Positions 43,418 to 53,154 of a DNA stretch of 64,000 nucleotides are shown in pieces. The notes under the pieces are model-generated. The model was not told the DNA's origin, ran no database searches, and saw nothing but the letters and a program-made list of their open reading frames with translations. The number at the start of each line of letters is the position of its first letter. Position 1 is the stretch's first letter. The stretch is from Flavobacterium luteum (GTDB taxonomy: Bacteria; Bacteroidota; Bacteroidia; Flavobacteriales; Flavobacteriaceae), in NCBI RefSeq assembly GCF_008806775.1, contig NZ_WAEM01000003.1, forward strand, positions 310,001 to 374,000. Direction: 5' to 3'. A program made the translations under genes and the position numbers.

Positions 43418-44692
43418 ATGGGAAAATATGTAACTGCAGAAGAGGCTGTAAAAGTTGTCCAATCAAATGATAGAGTATATGTTCAAGCTGCTGCAGCTTG
43501 TCCAACAATATTAACAGAAGCACTATCTGAAAGAGCTTCGGAATTAAAAAACGTAGAGGTTTGTCATTTGCATACCGAAGGTCCTGCTCCATATGCCAAT
43601 CCTAAATTTTCTGAAAGTTTTCATGTTAATTCATTTTTTATTGGAAAAAATGTTAGGCATACTTTGGCGGCAGGAAATGGTTCTTATACTCCCGTTTTTT
43701 TAAGCGAATTACCTTATTTGTTTCGTAAAAAAGTATTGCTTTTAGATGTTGTTTTTATTCATGTCTCACCACCTGATAGTCATGGCTATTGCTCATTAGG
43801 AGTTTCGGTTGAAGCTACTCTTGCTGCTATTGAAAATGCGAAAACTGTAATTGCTCAGGTAAATCCTCAAATGCCAAGAACTTTTGGCGATGGCATTTTG
43901 CATATTTCAGAGATTGATTATTTAGTTGATGTTAACTTGCCAATATTTGGTCACGAAATGGATGCTATTTCTCCTCTAGAAGATAAAATCGGAACCTATA
44001 TTGCTTCATTAATTGAGGATAAAAGCACTTTACAAATGGGTATTGGTTCTATACCTAATGCGGCATTAACTAAATTAACAAATCATAAAAACTTAGGTTT
44101 ACACACTGAGATGTTTTCTGATGGTGTGATAGATTTGATTAAAAATGGCGTTATCAATTGTAATTACAAAGGAACTTCAAGAGGCCGGGCTTTAGCAACT
44201 TTTTTAATTGGTTCTAAACGATTGTATGATTTTGTAAATGACAATCCATTTATTGAAATGAAAGAATCATCGATAGTAAATGATACAGCCAGAATTAGAA
44301 AAAACCCTAAAATGGTAGCTATCAATTCAGCTATAGAAGTTGATATTACGGGTCAAGTTTGTGCTGATTCTATAGGCTGCCAAATGTATTCTGGAGTAGG
44401 TGGTCAAATGGATTTTATTAGGGGAGCATCCTTAAGTCCAGGAGGTAAAGCCATAATTGCACTACCTTCTATTACAAGCAGAGGAGAAAGCAGAATAGTT
44501 CCTTTTCTTAAAAAAGGTGCTGGAGTTGTTTCTACTCGTGCTCACGTACAATACATTATTACCGAATATGGCATAGCCGATTTGTATGGAAAAACGCTCA
44601 AACAGCGTGCTGTGGAAATGGTAAAAATTGCGCACCCTAATCATCAGGAATGGATTGAAAAAGAGTATTTTAATTTGGTAAATGGAAATTAA
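43418..44692 (+). CDS. Acetyl-CoA hydrolase/transferase family protein
   Basis: 424 residues. Transfers CoA between acyl groups. Motifs: HLHTEGPAPYA near 50, SPPDSHGYCSLG near 117, QMGIGSIPNAAL near 207, catalytic Glu231 in GLHTEMFSDG, and SPGGKAIIALPS near 349. The pattern fits the 4-hydroxybutyrate/succinyl-CoA:acetate CoA-transferase branch; the donor and acceptor acids are not clear. Single gene with its own promoter and a perfect terminator. Confidence 0.9.
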   Translation: MGKYVTAEEAVKVVQSNDRVYVQAAAACPTILTEALSERASELKNVEVCHLHTEGPAPYANPKFSESFHVNSFFIGKNVRHTLAAGNGSYTPVFLSELPYLFRKKVLLLDVVFIHVSPPDSHGYCSLGVSVEATLAAIENAKTVIAQVNPQMPRTFGDGILHISEIDYLVDVNLPIFGHEMDAISPLEDKIGTYIASLIEDKSTLQMGIGSIPNAALTKLTNHKNLGLHTEMFSDGVIDLIKNGVINCNYKGTSRGRALATFLIGSKRLYDFVNDNPFIEMKESSIVNDTARIRKNPKMVAINSAIEVDITGQVCADSIGCQMYSGVGGQMDFIRGASLSPGGKAIIALPSITSRGESRIVPFLKKGAGVVSTRAHVQYIITEYGIADLYGKTLKQRAVEMVKIAHPNHQEWIEKEYFNLVNGN

Positions 44693-44727
44693 AAATTTAA
44701 AAGCTCCATTTTGGAGCTTTTAAATTT
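44693..44727. terminator. Bidirectional terminator, CoA-transferase/gpmI
   Basis: AAATTTAAAAGCTCCA / TGGAGCTTTTAAATTT, 16-bp perfect stem with a 3-nt loop. It overlaps the last two bases of the convergent gpmI. Confidence 0.92.
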
Positions 44728-46243
44728 AAAGTAAAGAATGTCTCGTCATCACTTCTGGTTTCTCAATTCCCATCAATTCCAAAATGGTAGGAGCTAAATC
44801 ACCCAAAACGCCATCGTGAATTTGTTTCAATTCTTTGTCCACGAGAATAATTGGTACTGGGTTCGTAGTGTGAGCTGTATTTGGACTTCCGTCAGGGTTA
44901 ATCATGGTTTCACAATTTCCGTGATCGGCAATGATTAATGTAGTATAGTTGTTTGCTAGGGCTGCGGTTATTACTTTTTCGACACATTTATCAACAGCTT
45001 CGCATGCTTTTATTGCTGCACTCATAATGCCTGTATGTCCTACCATATCACCGTTTGCAAAATTTAGACAAACAAAATCTGTTTCGCCTTTGTTCAATTC
45101 AGGAACTAATGCGTCGGCAAGTTCAAAAGCGCTCATTTCGGGTTGTAAATCATAAGTAGCCACTTTTGGAGAGTTTTTTAAAATCCTACTTTCTCCCTCA
45201 AAAGGCAGCTCTCTACCGCCAGAAAAAAAGAATGTTACGTGTGGATATTTTTCTGTTTCGGCAATTCTAATTTGTTTTTTGCCTGCTTTTTCCAAAACTT
45301 CTCCAAGAGTTTCGGTAATATTATCCTTGTTGTAAACTACTTTTACATTTTTATACGTTTCATCATAATTTGTTAACGTTACATAATATAAATTGAGTTT
45401 ATGCATGTTTTGTTCGTGAAAATCTTTTTGCGATAGCACCTCGGTAAGTTCCCTTCCTCTGTCAGTTCTAAAGTTAAAGAAGATTACAACATCATTTTCT
45501 TTGATAGTTGCTAATGGTTTTTCGTTTTCATCAACAACAATAATCGGATTGATAAACTCATCGGTTACATTATTTTTATAACTTTCTTTAATGCTTTCTA
45601 CTGCGTTTTTAGAATGAATTCCAACTCCGTTTACTAGTAAATCATAGGCTAACTTAACTCTTTCCCAACGCTTATCTCTGTCCATAGCATAATAACGACC
45701 TACTACCGAAGCTAATTTTACAGAAGTATTAGTGATATAATTTTCTAAATCTTGTATGTATTTTTTACCTGATTTTGGATCTACGTCACGACCGTCAGTG
45801 AATGCATGTACAAATACTTTTTGTAAGCCAAAATCTTGTGTAGCATCAATTAATCCTCTAAGATGCGAAGTGTGTGAATGGACCCCGCCATCTGAAACCA
45901 AACCTAAAAAATGAATATTTACATTCTTGTCCTTAGCATATTGAAAAGCTTCTACAAGAACAGGTTCTTGATTTAAAGATTTGTGCTCAACAGCCAGATT
46001 TATTTTGGCCAAATCTTGATATACAATTCTTCCTGCGCCAAGATTCATATGACCAACTTCACTATTTCCCATTTGACCTTCGGGTAAACCAACATTCAAA
46101 CCATCAGTTCTTAGTTGTGCACTTGGATATTTAGTATAAAGTGAATTTATAAAAGGCACATTCGCATTGTCAATAGCTGAAACTTTTGGGTCTGGCGATT
46201 TCCCCCATCCGTCAAGAATCATCAAAATTACTTTTTTGTTCAT
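44726..46243 (-). CDS. gpmI: 2,3-bisphosphoglycerate-independent phosphoglycerate mutase
   Basis: 505 residues. Interconverts 3- and 2-phosphoglycerate in glycolysis with two Mn2+. Alkaline-phosphatase-fold motifs: ILDGWG at 9-14 with Asp11, the phosphoryl-Ser61 in GQMGNSEVGHMNLGAGR, SDGGVHSH near 117, AFTDGRDVDP near 151, FRTDRGREL, ANGDMVGHTG, and IADHGNCE near 444. Full length. It has its own minus-strand -7 box (CAAAGATA, 46293-46300). Confidence 0.96.
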   Translation of the reverse strand: MNKKVILMILDGWGKSPDPKVSAIDNANVPFINSLYTKYPSAQLRTDGLNVGLPEGQMGNSEVGHMNLGAGRIVYQDLAKINLAVEHKSLNQEPVLVEAFQYAKDKNVNIHFLGLVSDGGVHSHTSHLRGLIDATQDFGLQKVFVHAFTDGRDVDPKSGKKYIQDLENYITNTSVKLASVVGRYYAMDRDKRWERVKLAYDLLVNGVGIHSKNAVESIKESYKNNVTDEFINPIIVVDENEKPLATIKENDVVIFFNFRTDRGRELTEVLSQKDFHEQNMHKLNLYYVTLTNYDETYKNVKVVYNKDNITETLGEVLEKAGKKQIRIAETEKYPHVTFFFSGGRELPFEGESRILKNSPKVATYDLQPEMSAFELADALVPELNKGETDFVCLNFANGDMVGHTGIMSAAIKACEAVDKCVEKVITAALANNYTTLIIADHGNCETMINPDGSPNTAHTTNPVPIILVDKELKQIHDGVLGDLAPTILELMGIEKPEVMTRHSLL

Positions 46244-46367
46244 TGTTTTTTATATTTATTTCATAGAGTTCGGCCTGTCAGTCTCGAATAAACAAAGATA
46301 AAGTATTTTAATTTTTTGAAACGAAAATTAGTAATGATAATTTAATAATTATTTTGAGGAAAGACAA

Positions 46368-48797
46368 TTAATTTTTTAAAGAATTGTAATCAATAAAATA
46401 CCGAATACTAATAGAAAATATGTGATCTAAATTATTGTTTTTTATAGCATCACTAAAATTTCTGCTAAGTTCTTTACTAAAATCAGTTCCTTGAGTAAAA
46501 GTAGAAAGGTTAAAATTTCTATATAATACAGAAATTTGACTTCCTGGAGCAAACCACCACGAATAGGACAAATCGAGATTCCAAGTATTGAAATTAGAGT
46601 CTATATTTTTATTGTAAATTAAATTGTCAACGACTGAACCATCGTCTAACAAGGTTAAAAACTGTTTGTTTTTAGCGTATGCCCAATAATGTCTAACGGA
46701 TAAATTAAATGTCATAGTATGGTTTAAGGCATATTTTCCTTGTAGTGTATTATTGTATGAAGTTATATTTCGTTTTGTAAATACACTTAAATCATCATAA
46801 TCTTGAGCAGATCCTATATTGTTCTTTTGTTTAAAAAATTCAAACTCATAACTCAATGAAAAATGGTCATTAAAACGATATCTAGGATTAATATAGACGC
46901 CAGTATTTATTCTATCTTTTTCGTTTAAAAATGTAACTTGAGGATTAAACTCAACAGCGAGTTTACTATTTGCATTTGTTGAATAAGTAGAAGAAAGACG
47001 AATGCTTTCTGGGATTAGTAAAAATTTAGAATCGTCGAAACTTCTAGGCTCATAGAAGTCGAAGGTTTTTACCGGAGAAACAGTAAAGTTATAACCCAAA
47101 TAATTGTTTTTGTGATTAGTTGTGTCAAAACTTAACTTAATTGTACCAGTTTGAAGTCTTCCCGTCTTATTTTCAAATTCACTGTAAAGATTTAGTTTTG
47201 CAGTAAATGTGTTGAAAGTCTTGTTTGGATTTAAAATTTGATAAGTAGCATTTCCGAAAAGGGAATGAAAATGAGTTTGAAATAGAATCCCTAAATCATT
47301 GCTATCAAAATCTTTAGAAATGAATTTTCCTCCAATTCCATAACGATAATTACCTGAAGTTTCAGCTATATTTATAGAAGAATTTATACCTGCTTTATCA
47401 TCGGTTTTACCAAAATTATTAATGGAACTATATTTAAAATCCCCACTTAAGTTATAAGTGTTTTTTTTTGTATTTAAATCCCAAACTAAAGCAGAAACGT
47501 TTGCATCCCGAAATTGACCGTTACGAGTTACATTAGTGTTTACAAATGAAACTGATGAGTTTTGTTTAAAACGTTGATCTAAAACCAAAACATTATAATT
47601 TGCTAAAGGCTCTAAAAGTACCCTTTTTGTTTGATCTGTATCTATGTCTTTTATTGAAACAGTTGTCCTTTCAGTTATAGCATTTAATACTCCTATACCA
47701 AGACCACCTTTGGTTCTGCCAGAAATTTTTATAGCATTTAATAAATTTATTGATTTTGGATATTCATTTAGTTGTTCATTAGTATTCAATGTCGATTCAT
47801 ATTCAAAATCTTCTAGGAAGGTTTCTCCAATTCGTCTGGAATAAAATAAATTTCCTTTTTGAAATAAATCGGTGCTTTCAGTAAAAAAAGGACGATTTTC
47901 AGTAAATTGTTGTTCAAAAGGACTCAGATTAAGAATAACGTTATCAAATTTTGTTTGTCCAAAATCAGGTACTAAAATCGCGTCTAAGGTAAAGGCATCA
48001 CTAATGCCATATTTAATGTCTAATCCTCCTTTGTATTCTCCTTGTGTTTTTTGAGAAGTATTTGAATTAAGATAAAAAGAAGAATAAGGAATAAAAAATA
48101 ATCGAGTAGGAGTTTCTATGTCATCGATGCCTTCAAGAAGTCCTGACTGAGCACTCTCATTATTAATTGAAGAGTCAATAAAATTCCAAGTATAGGATTG
48201 TCTGTCTCTTCGAATTTCACGATAAAAATTCACCCCCCAAGTTTGTTTTTTTTTGGTAGAAAAACGTAATGCAGCATATGGAATTTTCATTTCAACAACC
48301 CAACCATAATCGGTTATTCTAACGGTACTCTCCCAAATGGCATCCCAAGTATAGTCTTCTCCGTTTTGATTTGTAAAAACACAATCAGCTTGAACTCCAG
48401 CTGCACTTACAAAAAATCTAAAATCTTGCTGACTATCATTAAAGCCATTTAGGAAAATAGCAAAGTTTTCTGAAGTTCCAAAATTATCTCTTTGAGTAAT
48501 TTCTTTAAGAATTTTATTGGGTTCATCATCAAACATTTTTGCTGCAATAAAAATTCCGTCGTCGTTGTAAACAATTTGAACTTCAGTTTTCTTCTCTTTT
48601 GAAATTGGTTTTCCGTTATCTGGAGAAAACATAACAAAATCTGTAGCAATTGGAGCAAATTCCCAAATAGGTTCGTTAAATTTCGCGTCTATTGTTATAT
48701 CTCCAGATGTTATTGCACGTAAAACTTTCTTTTGACCGAAAAAATTTAAATGTAACAAAACCATTAAAAATACTATAAACAGTCGAAAGTTTAACAT
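46368..48797 (-). CDS. DUF5916 outer-membrane protein with CBM9-like N-terminal domain
   Basis: 809 residues. Signal peptide MLNFRLFIVFLMVLLHLNFFG. The N-terminal region (about 25-235) is a carbohydrate-binding family 9-like sandwich: GDITIDAKFNEPIWEFAPIATDF, VQIVYNDDGIFIAAKMFD, TWDAIWESTVRITDYGWVVEMKIPYAALRF. The remainder, DUF5916, is a long run of beta strands with alternating residues and a terminal aromatic (FSISIRYFIDYNSLKN), which suggests an outer-membrane barrel. Common in Bacteroidota, function unknown. Monocistronic. Confidence 0.88.
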   Translation of the reverse strand: MLNFRLFIVFLMVLLHLNFFGQKKVLRAITSGDITIDAKFNEPIWEFAPIATDFVMFSPDNGKPISKEKKTEVQIVYNDDGIFIAAKMFDDEPNKILKEITQRDNFGTSENFAIFLNGFNDSQQDFRFFVSAAGVQADCVFTNQNGEDYTWDAIWESTVRITDYGWVVEMKIPYAALRFSTKKKQTWGVNFYREIRRDRQSYTWNFIDSSINNESAQSGLLEGIDDIETPTRLFFIPYSSFYLNSNTSQKTQGEYKGGLDIKYGISDAFTLDAILVPDFGQTKFDNVILNLSPFEQQFTENRPFFTESTDLFQKGNLFYSRRIGETFLEDFEYESTLNTNEQLNEYPKSINLLNAIKISGRTKGGLGIGVLNAITERTTVSIKDIDTDQTKRVLLEPLANYNVLVLDQRFKQNSSVSFVNTNVTRNGQFRDANVSALVWDLNTKKNTYNLSGDFKYSSINNFGKTDDKAGINSSINIAETSGNYRYGIGGKFISKDFDSNDLGILFQTHFHSLFGNATYQILNPNKTFNTFTAKLNLYSEFENKTGRLQTGTIKLSFDTTNHKNNYLGYNFTVSPVKTFDFYEPRSFDDSKFLLIPESIRLSSTYSTNANSKLAVEFNPQVTFLNEKDRINTGVYINPRYRFNDHFSLSYEFEFFKQKNNIGSAQDYDDLSVFTKRNITSYNNTLQGKYALNHTMTFNLSVRHYWAYAKNKQFLTLLDDGSVVDNLIYNKNIDSNFNTWNLDLSYSWWFAPGSQISVLYRNFNLSTFTQGTDFSKELSRNFSDAIKNNNLDHIFSISIRYFIDYNSLKN

Positions 48798-48816
48798 AAA
48801 AATATACTATATCTTA

Positions 48817-48846
48817 CAAAAATAAATATTATATCGACAAACACAA
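48817..48846 (-). promoter_or_regulatory. Promoter of the DUF5916 gene
   Basis: Minus strand: TTG (48846-48844), 19-bp spacer, TATTTTTG (48824-48817). Start codon 20 bases downstream of the -7 box. The rest of the 247-base divergent gap is AT-rich and holds a sigma-54-like site for the other side. Confidence 0.58.
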
Positions 48847-48985
48847 TTATAATAAAATATATTTTCTTTTTTTTCGTTGTTTATATTATTTTTTAATAAA
48901 ATTATTGTAATTCAAGATCATAATAAGAACTAAAAACTAAAATACGATTTTTGTTAATATTTTTTTTTGATATTTAATTTGCCTG

Positions 48986-49001
48986 TTGGCATGATATTTG
49001 T
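48986..49001 (+). promoter_or_regulatory. Sigma-54-like promoter of the L,D-transpeptidase-like gene
   Basis: TTGGCATGATATTTGT resembles the sigma-54 consensus (TGGCAY-N5-TTGCW), with GG at -24 and GT in place of GC at -12. It lies 43 bases before the start codon, a natural distance. One key base is off, so confidence is moderate. Confidence 0.45.
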
Positions 49002-49044
49002 CTAAAATAAAAATTAATATTGTCTCATAACTAATACAAAGCCA

Positions 49045-49752
49045 ATGATTTATAAATTAATTCCTCTTTTAATGTTTTTATTGATGTCTTTTACTTCAAA
49101 TGAGAATAGTCATTTAAGCATCAAGTTAGTAGAAAAGACAATTATTTCTAACATTGATTCTAATGTGGAAAGTTTTTATTGTGGTTTGAATTCTAATAAT
49201 TTAGAATTGCCCAAAATAGAAAGTTTCTCTGAGGCTTTAAAAGGGTTTTATTTGTTAAAAGAAAAAGGAGTTGTTAAAAAAGATGTTTTAACTTTAATAG
49301 ATTTTAGTTTGTCGTCAAATACAAAAAGGCTTTGGGTTATTGATTTAGTTTCAAAGAAAATTTTATTTAATTCTCTCGTGGCTCACGGAAGAAATACAGG
49401 AGAAGAGTTTGCAACATCGTTCTCAAACAAAGCATCTTCCTTTAAAAGTAGTCTAGGCTTTTATGTTACGGGAGAGATTTATCAAGGAAAACACGGAAAC
49501 TCATTAAAATTAGATGGACTTGAAAAAGGGATAAATGATAAAGCTAGAGAACGAGGAGTAGTGATGCATGCGGCTAATTATGTTTCAAATCTTTTTATTA
49601 AAAACAATAATAGGTTAGGAAGAAGTCAGGGCTGCCCAGCAATACCTATTGAGTTTTCAAATCAAATTATAAATGTTATAAAAAATAAATCATGCTTATT
49701 TATTTACCATCCAACTATAAATAGCTATAAATCACTGAAACTTATCTCTTAA
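49045..49752 (+). CDS. L,D-transpeptidase-like protein (YkuD_2 family)
   Basis: 235 residues. N-terminal hydrophobic signal MIYKLIPLLMFLLMSF. The catalytic region (about 90-225) carries LVAHGRNTGEEFATSFSNKASSFKSSLGFY, VMHAANY with the catalytic His, and SQGCPAIP with the catalytic Cys, which is the YkuD_2 variant of the L,D-transpeptidase fold. It would act on peptidoglycan cross-links or on lipoprotein anchoring, although the enzymology of this branch is little known. A sigma-54-like site precedes it. Confidence 0.9.
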   Translation: MIYKLIPLLMFLLMSFTSNENSHLSIKLVEKTIISNIDSNVESFYCGLNSNNLELPKIESFSEALKGFYLLKEKGVVKKDVLTLIDFSLSSNTKRLWVIDLVSKKILFNSLVAHGRNTGEEFATSFSNKASSFKSSLGFYVTGEIYQGKHGNSLKLDGLEKGINDKARERGVVMHAANYVSNLFIKNNNRLGRSQGCPAIPIEFSNQIINVIKNKSCLFIYHPTINSYKSLKLIS

Positions 49753-49860
49753 AAATAAGAATCATTATTTACTAATGAATTAATAATAAATGTCTTAGTA
49801 CTTTTAATTTTTTTATTTAGGAGTCTTGTAAAAAAAGAAACTATTTTTTTTATAAAAAAC

Positions 49861-49892
49861 TTGCAACAAACTAAACTTATTAATTATATTTG
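49861..49892 (+). promoter_or_regulatory. Promoter of tRNA-Gly(UCC)
   Basis: TTG (49861-49863), 21-bp spacer, TATATTTG (49885-49892), 12 bases before the tRNA: a full consensus match. Confidence 0.75.
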
Positions 49893-49904
49893 CACCGTTG
49901 TAAT

Positions 49905-49980
<76 letters not shown>

Positions 49981-49986
49981 TAATTT

Positions 49987-50012
49987 AAAGTCTAAACGAA
50001 AGTTTAGACTTT
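49987..50012 (+). terminator. Terminator of tRNA-Gly(UCC)
   Basis: AAAGTCTAAAC / GTTTAGACTTT, 11-bp perfect stem closed by a GAAA tetraloop and followed by a T-run. Confidence 0.88.
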
Positions 50013-50106
50013 TTTTATTAATTAAGATTCTACAATTTAAATATTTCTATTCATTTTTTAACTATTAAATACACTTATACTTACTTTTGTTGGAAATAAA
50101 CTCATA

Positions 50107-52173
50107 ATGAAATTTTTATTATTTAAAACAGTAACATTTTTTTCAAAATTAATTTTAGTGTTATTGTTATCAACTTTTTATTCTGGATTCTCACAAATCT
50201 TAACAAGTAGCAATTTGCCTATAGTTATAATCACGACAAATCTTGATCCGAATACTAATGAAAATCGAGAAATTACTGATGACTATAGAATATTTGCTAA
50301 CTTGAAAATAATTAAGCATCCAGACGGAACTACTAATTATTTTTCAGATATCAATACTCCTCAATATTTAAATTATGATGGCAAAATAAATATCGAAATT
50401 AGAGGTTCGTTTTCTCAGTTATTGCCTAAGAAGCAATATGGTTTTAGTACATTGCTTGAGGACAATAGCAACAATAATATTAGCCTACTTGATATGCCAA
50501 AAGAGAATGATTGGATTTTAAATTCGTTAGCTTTTGACCCTTCATTGATAAGGGATTATTTATCTTATAATTTATCTAGACAAATGGGTAATTACGCAAC
50601 TCGAGCGGCCTACTGTGAGGTAATAATCAATAATGAATACAAAGGATTATATCTTTTGCAGGAAAAAATTAAAGCTGATTCTAATAGAGTAGATATACTT
50701 AAAATGACTATAACCGACAATGTAATGCCCAATATTACAGGAGGTTATATTATTAAAGCTGATAAAACGACAGGGGGTGATCCTGTAGCGTGGAATATGC
50801 CTTCGTATTCTGGGCAAACAGATTTTATATATGATTCGCCTAAGCCTGAAGAAATTACGACTCAACAAAAAGTTTATATCAAAGGGCAGTTCTTTAGTTT
50901 GGCTTCATCTTCAAATTCTAATAACAGTAGTTTTAGTGATGGTTATCCATCTTTTATTGATGTGCCTTCTTTTATAGATTTTATGATTTCTAATGAATTA
51001 GCTTCAAATGTAGATGGTTATAAATTTAGCACCTATTTTCATAAAGACAGAAATGGGAAATTACGGGCAGGTCCAATTTGGGATTTTAATTTAACCTATG
51101 GGAATGACTTATTTGACTGGGGTTATGATAGGAGTAAAACAGATGTATGGCAGTTTTCGAATGGAGATAACGAGGGTTCAAAATTCTGGACAGATTTGTT
51201 TAACAATCCTACTTATAAATGCTATTTATCTAAAAGATGGAACCAACTCTTGCAAGCTGGTCAGCCATTAAATGATTCTAGTTTAGTACAGTTTATAGAT
51301 TCAGCGGTTAGCCAAATTAAAGATGTTATTGTCAGAGAAAATCAAAAATGGGAAACAATTCCTAATCATGCACTCGAAATACAGCAGTTAAAAACTTTTC
51401 TTGAATTAAGAATTTCTTGGATAACAAAAAATCTAGGTTCATTTTCTTCGTGTAATTCTTTTAATGCTCCTGCATTAGTTATTAATAAAATCAATTATCA
51501 TCCTCTTGAGTCTAATGATTTTCCAGAATCTAATGATTTAGAATTTATCGAAATAAAAAACACAGGATTAACGACAATAAATCTTACAGGTTATTATTTT
51601 AAAGAATTAGGATTAACTTATGTTTTTCCCGCAAACTCAACTATTTTGGCAAATCAGAGTGCTTTTTTAGCTAGTAATTCTTCCGTTTTCAAAGCTAAAT
51701 ATGGAATTACTGCTTTCGGACAATTTACGCGTAATTTATCTAACAGTACCCAAAAATTAGTTTTAGTTGATGCTTTTGGAAATGCAATAGATTCAGTAGA
51801 GTATTCGGATATATTACCTTGGCCAGATGCAGACGGAAACGGAAGTTATTTGCAATTGATTAATACTAATTTAGATAATAGTTTGCCTACTAGTTGGGTT
51901 GCGTCAAACGACGAAACTCTAACAAACTTTGATTTTTTAAAAAAAGATGAAGTTTCTATTTATCCAAACCCAACATCTCAAATAGTGAATATTCATTCTA
52001 AAAAAGGAATAGAAAAAGTTGAAGTTTTTGATGTTTTAGGATCATTAATTTTTAGTTCTAATAAGAAATCTGATTCTATTTCTATAGATTTTAGTTCCTA
52101 TTCAAAAGGAATTTACTTTGTTACAGTTTTTAACGAATTGGGTATAACTACTGAGAAAATAGTTAAATTCTAA
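50107..52173 (+). CDS. CotH-type kinase domain protein with lamin-tail domain, T9SS type A sorted
   Basis: 688 residues. Signal peptide to about residue 31 (FYSGFSQ). CotH kinase-like domain about 40-430: IEIRGSFSQLLPKKQYGFSTLLED, WILNSLAFDPSLIRDYLSYNLSRQMG, the Glu/Lys region YKGLYLLQEKIKADSNRVDILK, and metal motif WDFNLTYGND. A lamin-tail domain follows at about 450-580 (INKINYHPLESNDFPESNDLEFIEIKN). The last 75 residues are a type A sorting domain (IYPNPTSQIVNIHS, EVFDVLGSLIF, YSKGIYFVTV). CotH phosphorylates spore coat proteins in Bacillus; in Bacteroidota the secreted relatives have unknown targets. A -7 box (TACTTTTG, 50082-50089) lies just before. It is followed after 6 bases by the potassium channel gene. 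Confidence 0.88.
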   Translation: MKFLLFKTVTFFSKLILVLLLSTFYSGFSQILTSSNLPIVIITTNLDPNTNENREITDDYRIFANLKIIKHPDGTTNYFSDINTPQYLNYDGKINIEIRGSFSQLLPKKQYGFSTLLEDNSNNNISLLDMPKENDWILNSLAFDPSLIRDYLSYNLSRQMGNYATRAAYCEVIINNEYKGLYLLQEKIKADSNRVDILKMTITDNVMPNITGGYIIKADKTTGGDPVAWNMPSYSGQTDFIYDSPKPEEITTQQKVYIKGQFFSLASSSNSNNSSFSDGYPSFIDVPSFIDFMISNELASNVDGYKFSTYFHKDRNGKLRAGPIWDFNLTYGNDLFDWGYDRSKTDVWQFSNGDNEGSKFWTDLFNNPTYKCYLSKRWNQLLQAGQPLNDSSLVQFIDSAVSQIKDVIVRENQKWETIPNHALEIQQLKTFLELRISWITKNLGSFSSCNSFNAPALVINKINYHPLESNDFPESNDLEFIEIKNTGLTTINLTGYYFKELGLTYVFPANSTILANQSAFLASNSSVFKAKYGITAFGQFTRNLSNSTQKLVLVDAFGNAIDSVEYSDILPWPDADGNGSYLQLINTNLDNSLPTSWVASNDETLTNFDFLKKDEVSIYPNPTSQIVNIHSKKGIEKVEVFDVLGSLIFSSNKKSDSISIDFSSYSKGIYFVTVFNELGITTEKIVKF

Positions 52174-52179
52174 GTAATA

Positions 52180-53154
52180 ATGGATATGGCTCTTTTAAAA
52201 AAATTAAATATAAAAGCAAAATCAGAGATCAATTCAGGTTTTGGTTCCAATGCAAGTAATTACGGTGGACGCTTTTTGAATAAAGATGGCTCGGCGAATA
52301 TTCAAAAACGAGGTATGAATTTCATTAGTCGTATTAGTTGGTATCATACCATGATTGAATTGCAAAATTGGAAATTCATGAGTATTTTACTTATTTTTTA
52401 CATAGGAATAAATTTTATTTTTGCTACTATTTATTACTCTATTGGTATTGAATATCTTGATGGTATTGATTTGTCAGGTTCAGAATGGGAAAAATTTGCA
52501 AAGGCCTATTTTTTTAGTGCGCAAACTTTTACAACTGTAGGCTATGGCCATATTAGTCCAAATGGGTTTTTAACAAGTTCTTTGGCTGCTGCTGAGGCCC
52601 TTATCGGATTGTTGAGTTTTGCAATAGCAACAGGGTTGTTTTTTGGAAGATTTAGTAAACCTACTGCTTTTTTAAAATTTTCACACAATGCTCTTATCTC
52701 TCCTTATGGAGAAATTTCGGCATTAATGATTCGAATGACACCGTTTAAGAATACTAGATTTACTGATGCAGAGGCTAAAATAACTTTAGGAATGCGCATT
52801 GATGAGGATGGAAAGATGACTAATAAATTCTACACTTTAGATTTGGAAATGAGTAAAGTTAATTCTTTAACGTTAAGTTGGACACTTGTTCATCCTATAA
52901 CAGAGAACAGTCCGCTTTTCAAATTTACTAAGAAAGATTTTGAGGATATTGAAGGAGAAGTTATGGTCTTTGTAAAGATTTTTGACGATATGTTTAGCAC
53001 GACAGTAGCCACATCAACTTCATATACTTTTAAAGAAGTATTTTATGGAGCAAAATTTGAATTAATGTATTCTGAAAATAAGTATAATACAATTTTGCAT
53101 TTAGATAAATTAAATTCATTTTATGAAGTTGACTTAAATCCTACTTTAAACTAA
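52180..53154 (+). CDS. Inward-rectifier type potassium channel
   Basis: 324 residues. Two membrane helices (about 64-88 and 131-152) flank the pore loop with selectivity filter TVGYG (119-123). A cytoplasmic C-terminal Ig-like domain (160-324) is characteristic of Kir/KirBac channels: MIRMTPFKNTRFTDAEAKITLGMR, LSWTLVHPITENSPLFKFT, VKIFDDMFSTTVATSTSY. The long N-terminus has Gly/Asn-rich GFGSNASNYGGRFLNKDGS, matching the KirBac slide-helix region. It forms a tetramer conducting K+ across the inner membrane. Co-transcribed with the CotH-type gene. Its end overlaps the convergent YceI gene by 14 bases. Confidence 0.92.
   Translation: MDMALLKKLNIKAKSEINSGFGSNASNYGGRFLNKDGSANIQKRGMNFISRISWYHTMIELQNWKFMSILLIFYIGINFIFATIYYSIGIEYLDGIDLSGSEWEKFAKAYFFSAQTFTTVGYGHISPNGFLTSSLAAAEALIGLLSFAIATGLFFGRFSKPTAFLKFSHNALISPYGEISALMIRMTPFKNTRFTDAEAKITLGMRIDEDGKMTNKFYTLDLEMSKVNSLTLSWTLVHPITENSPLFKFTKKDFEDIEGEVMVFVKIFDDMFSTTVATSTSYTFKEVFYGAKFELMYSENKYNTILHLDKLNSFYEVDLNPTLN

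Noticed and set aside
53141..53154. Frameshift at the overlap of the K+ channel and YceI-like genes
   Set aside because: Both proteins have natural ends; a short convergent overlap is normal in compact genomes, as also at trmL/hydrolase (57202-57209).
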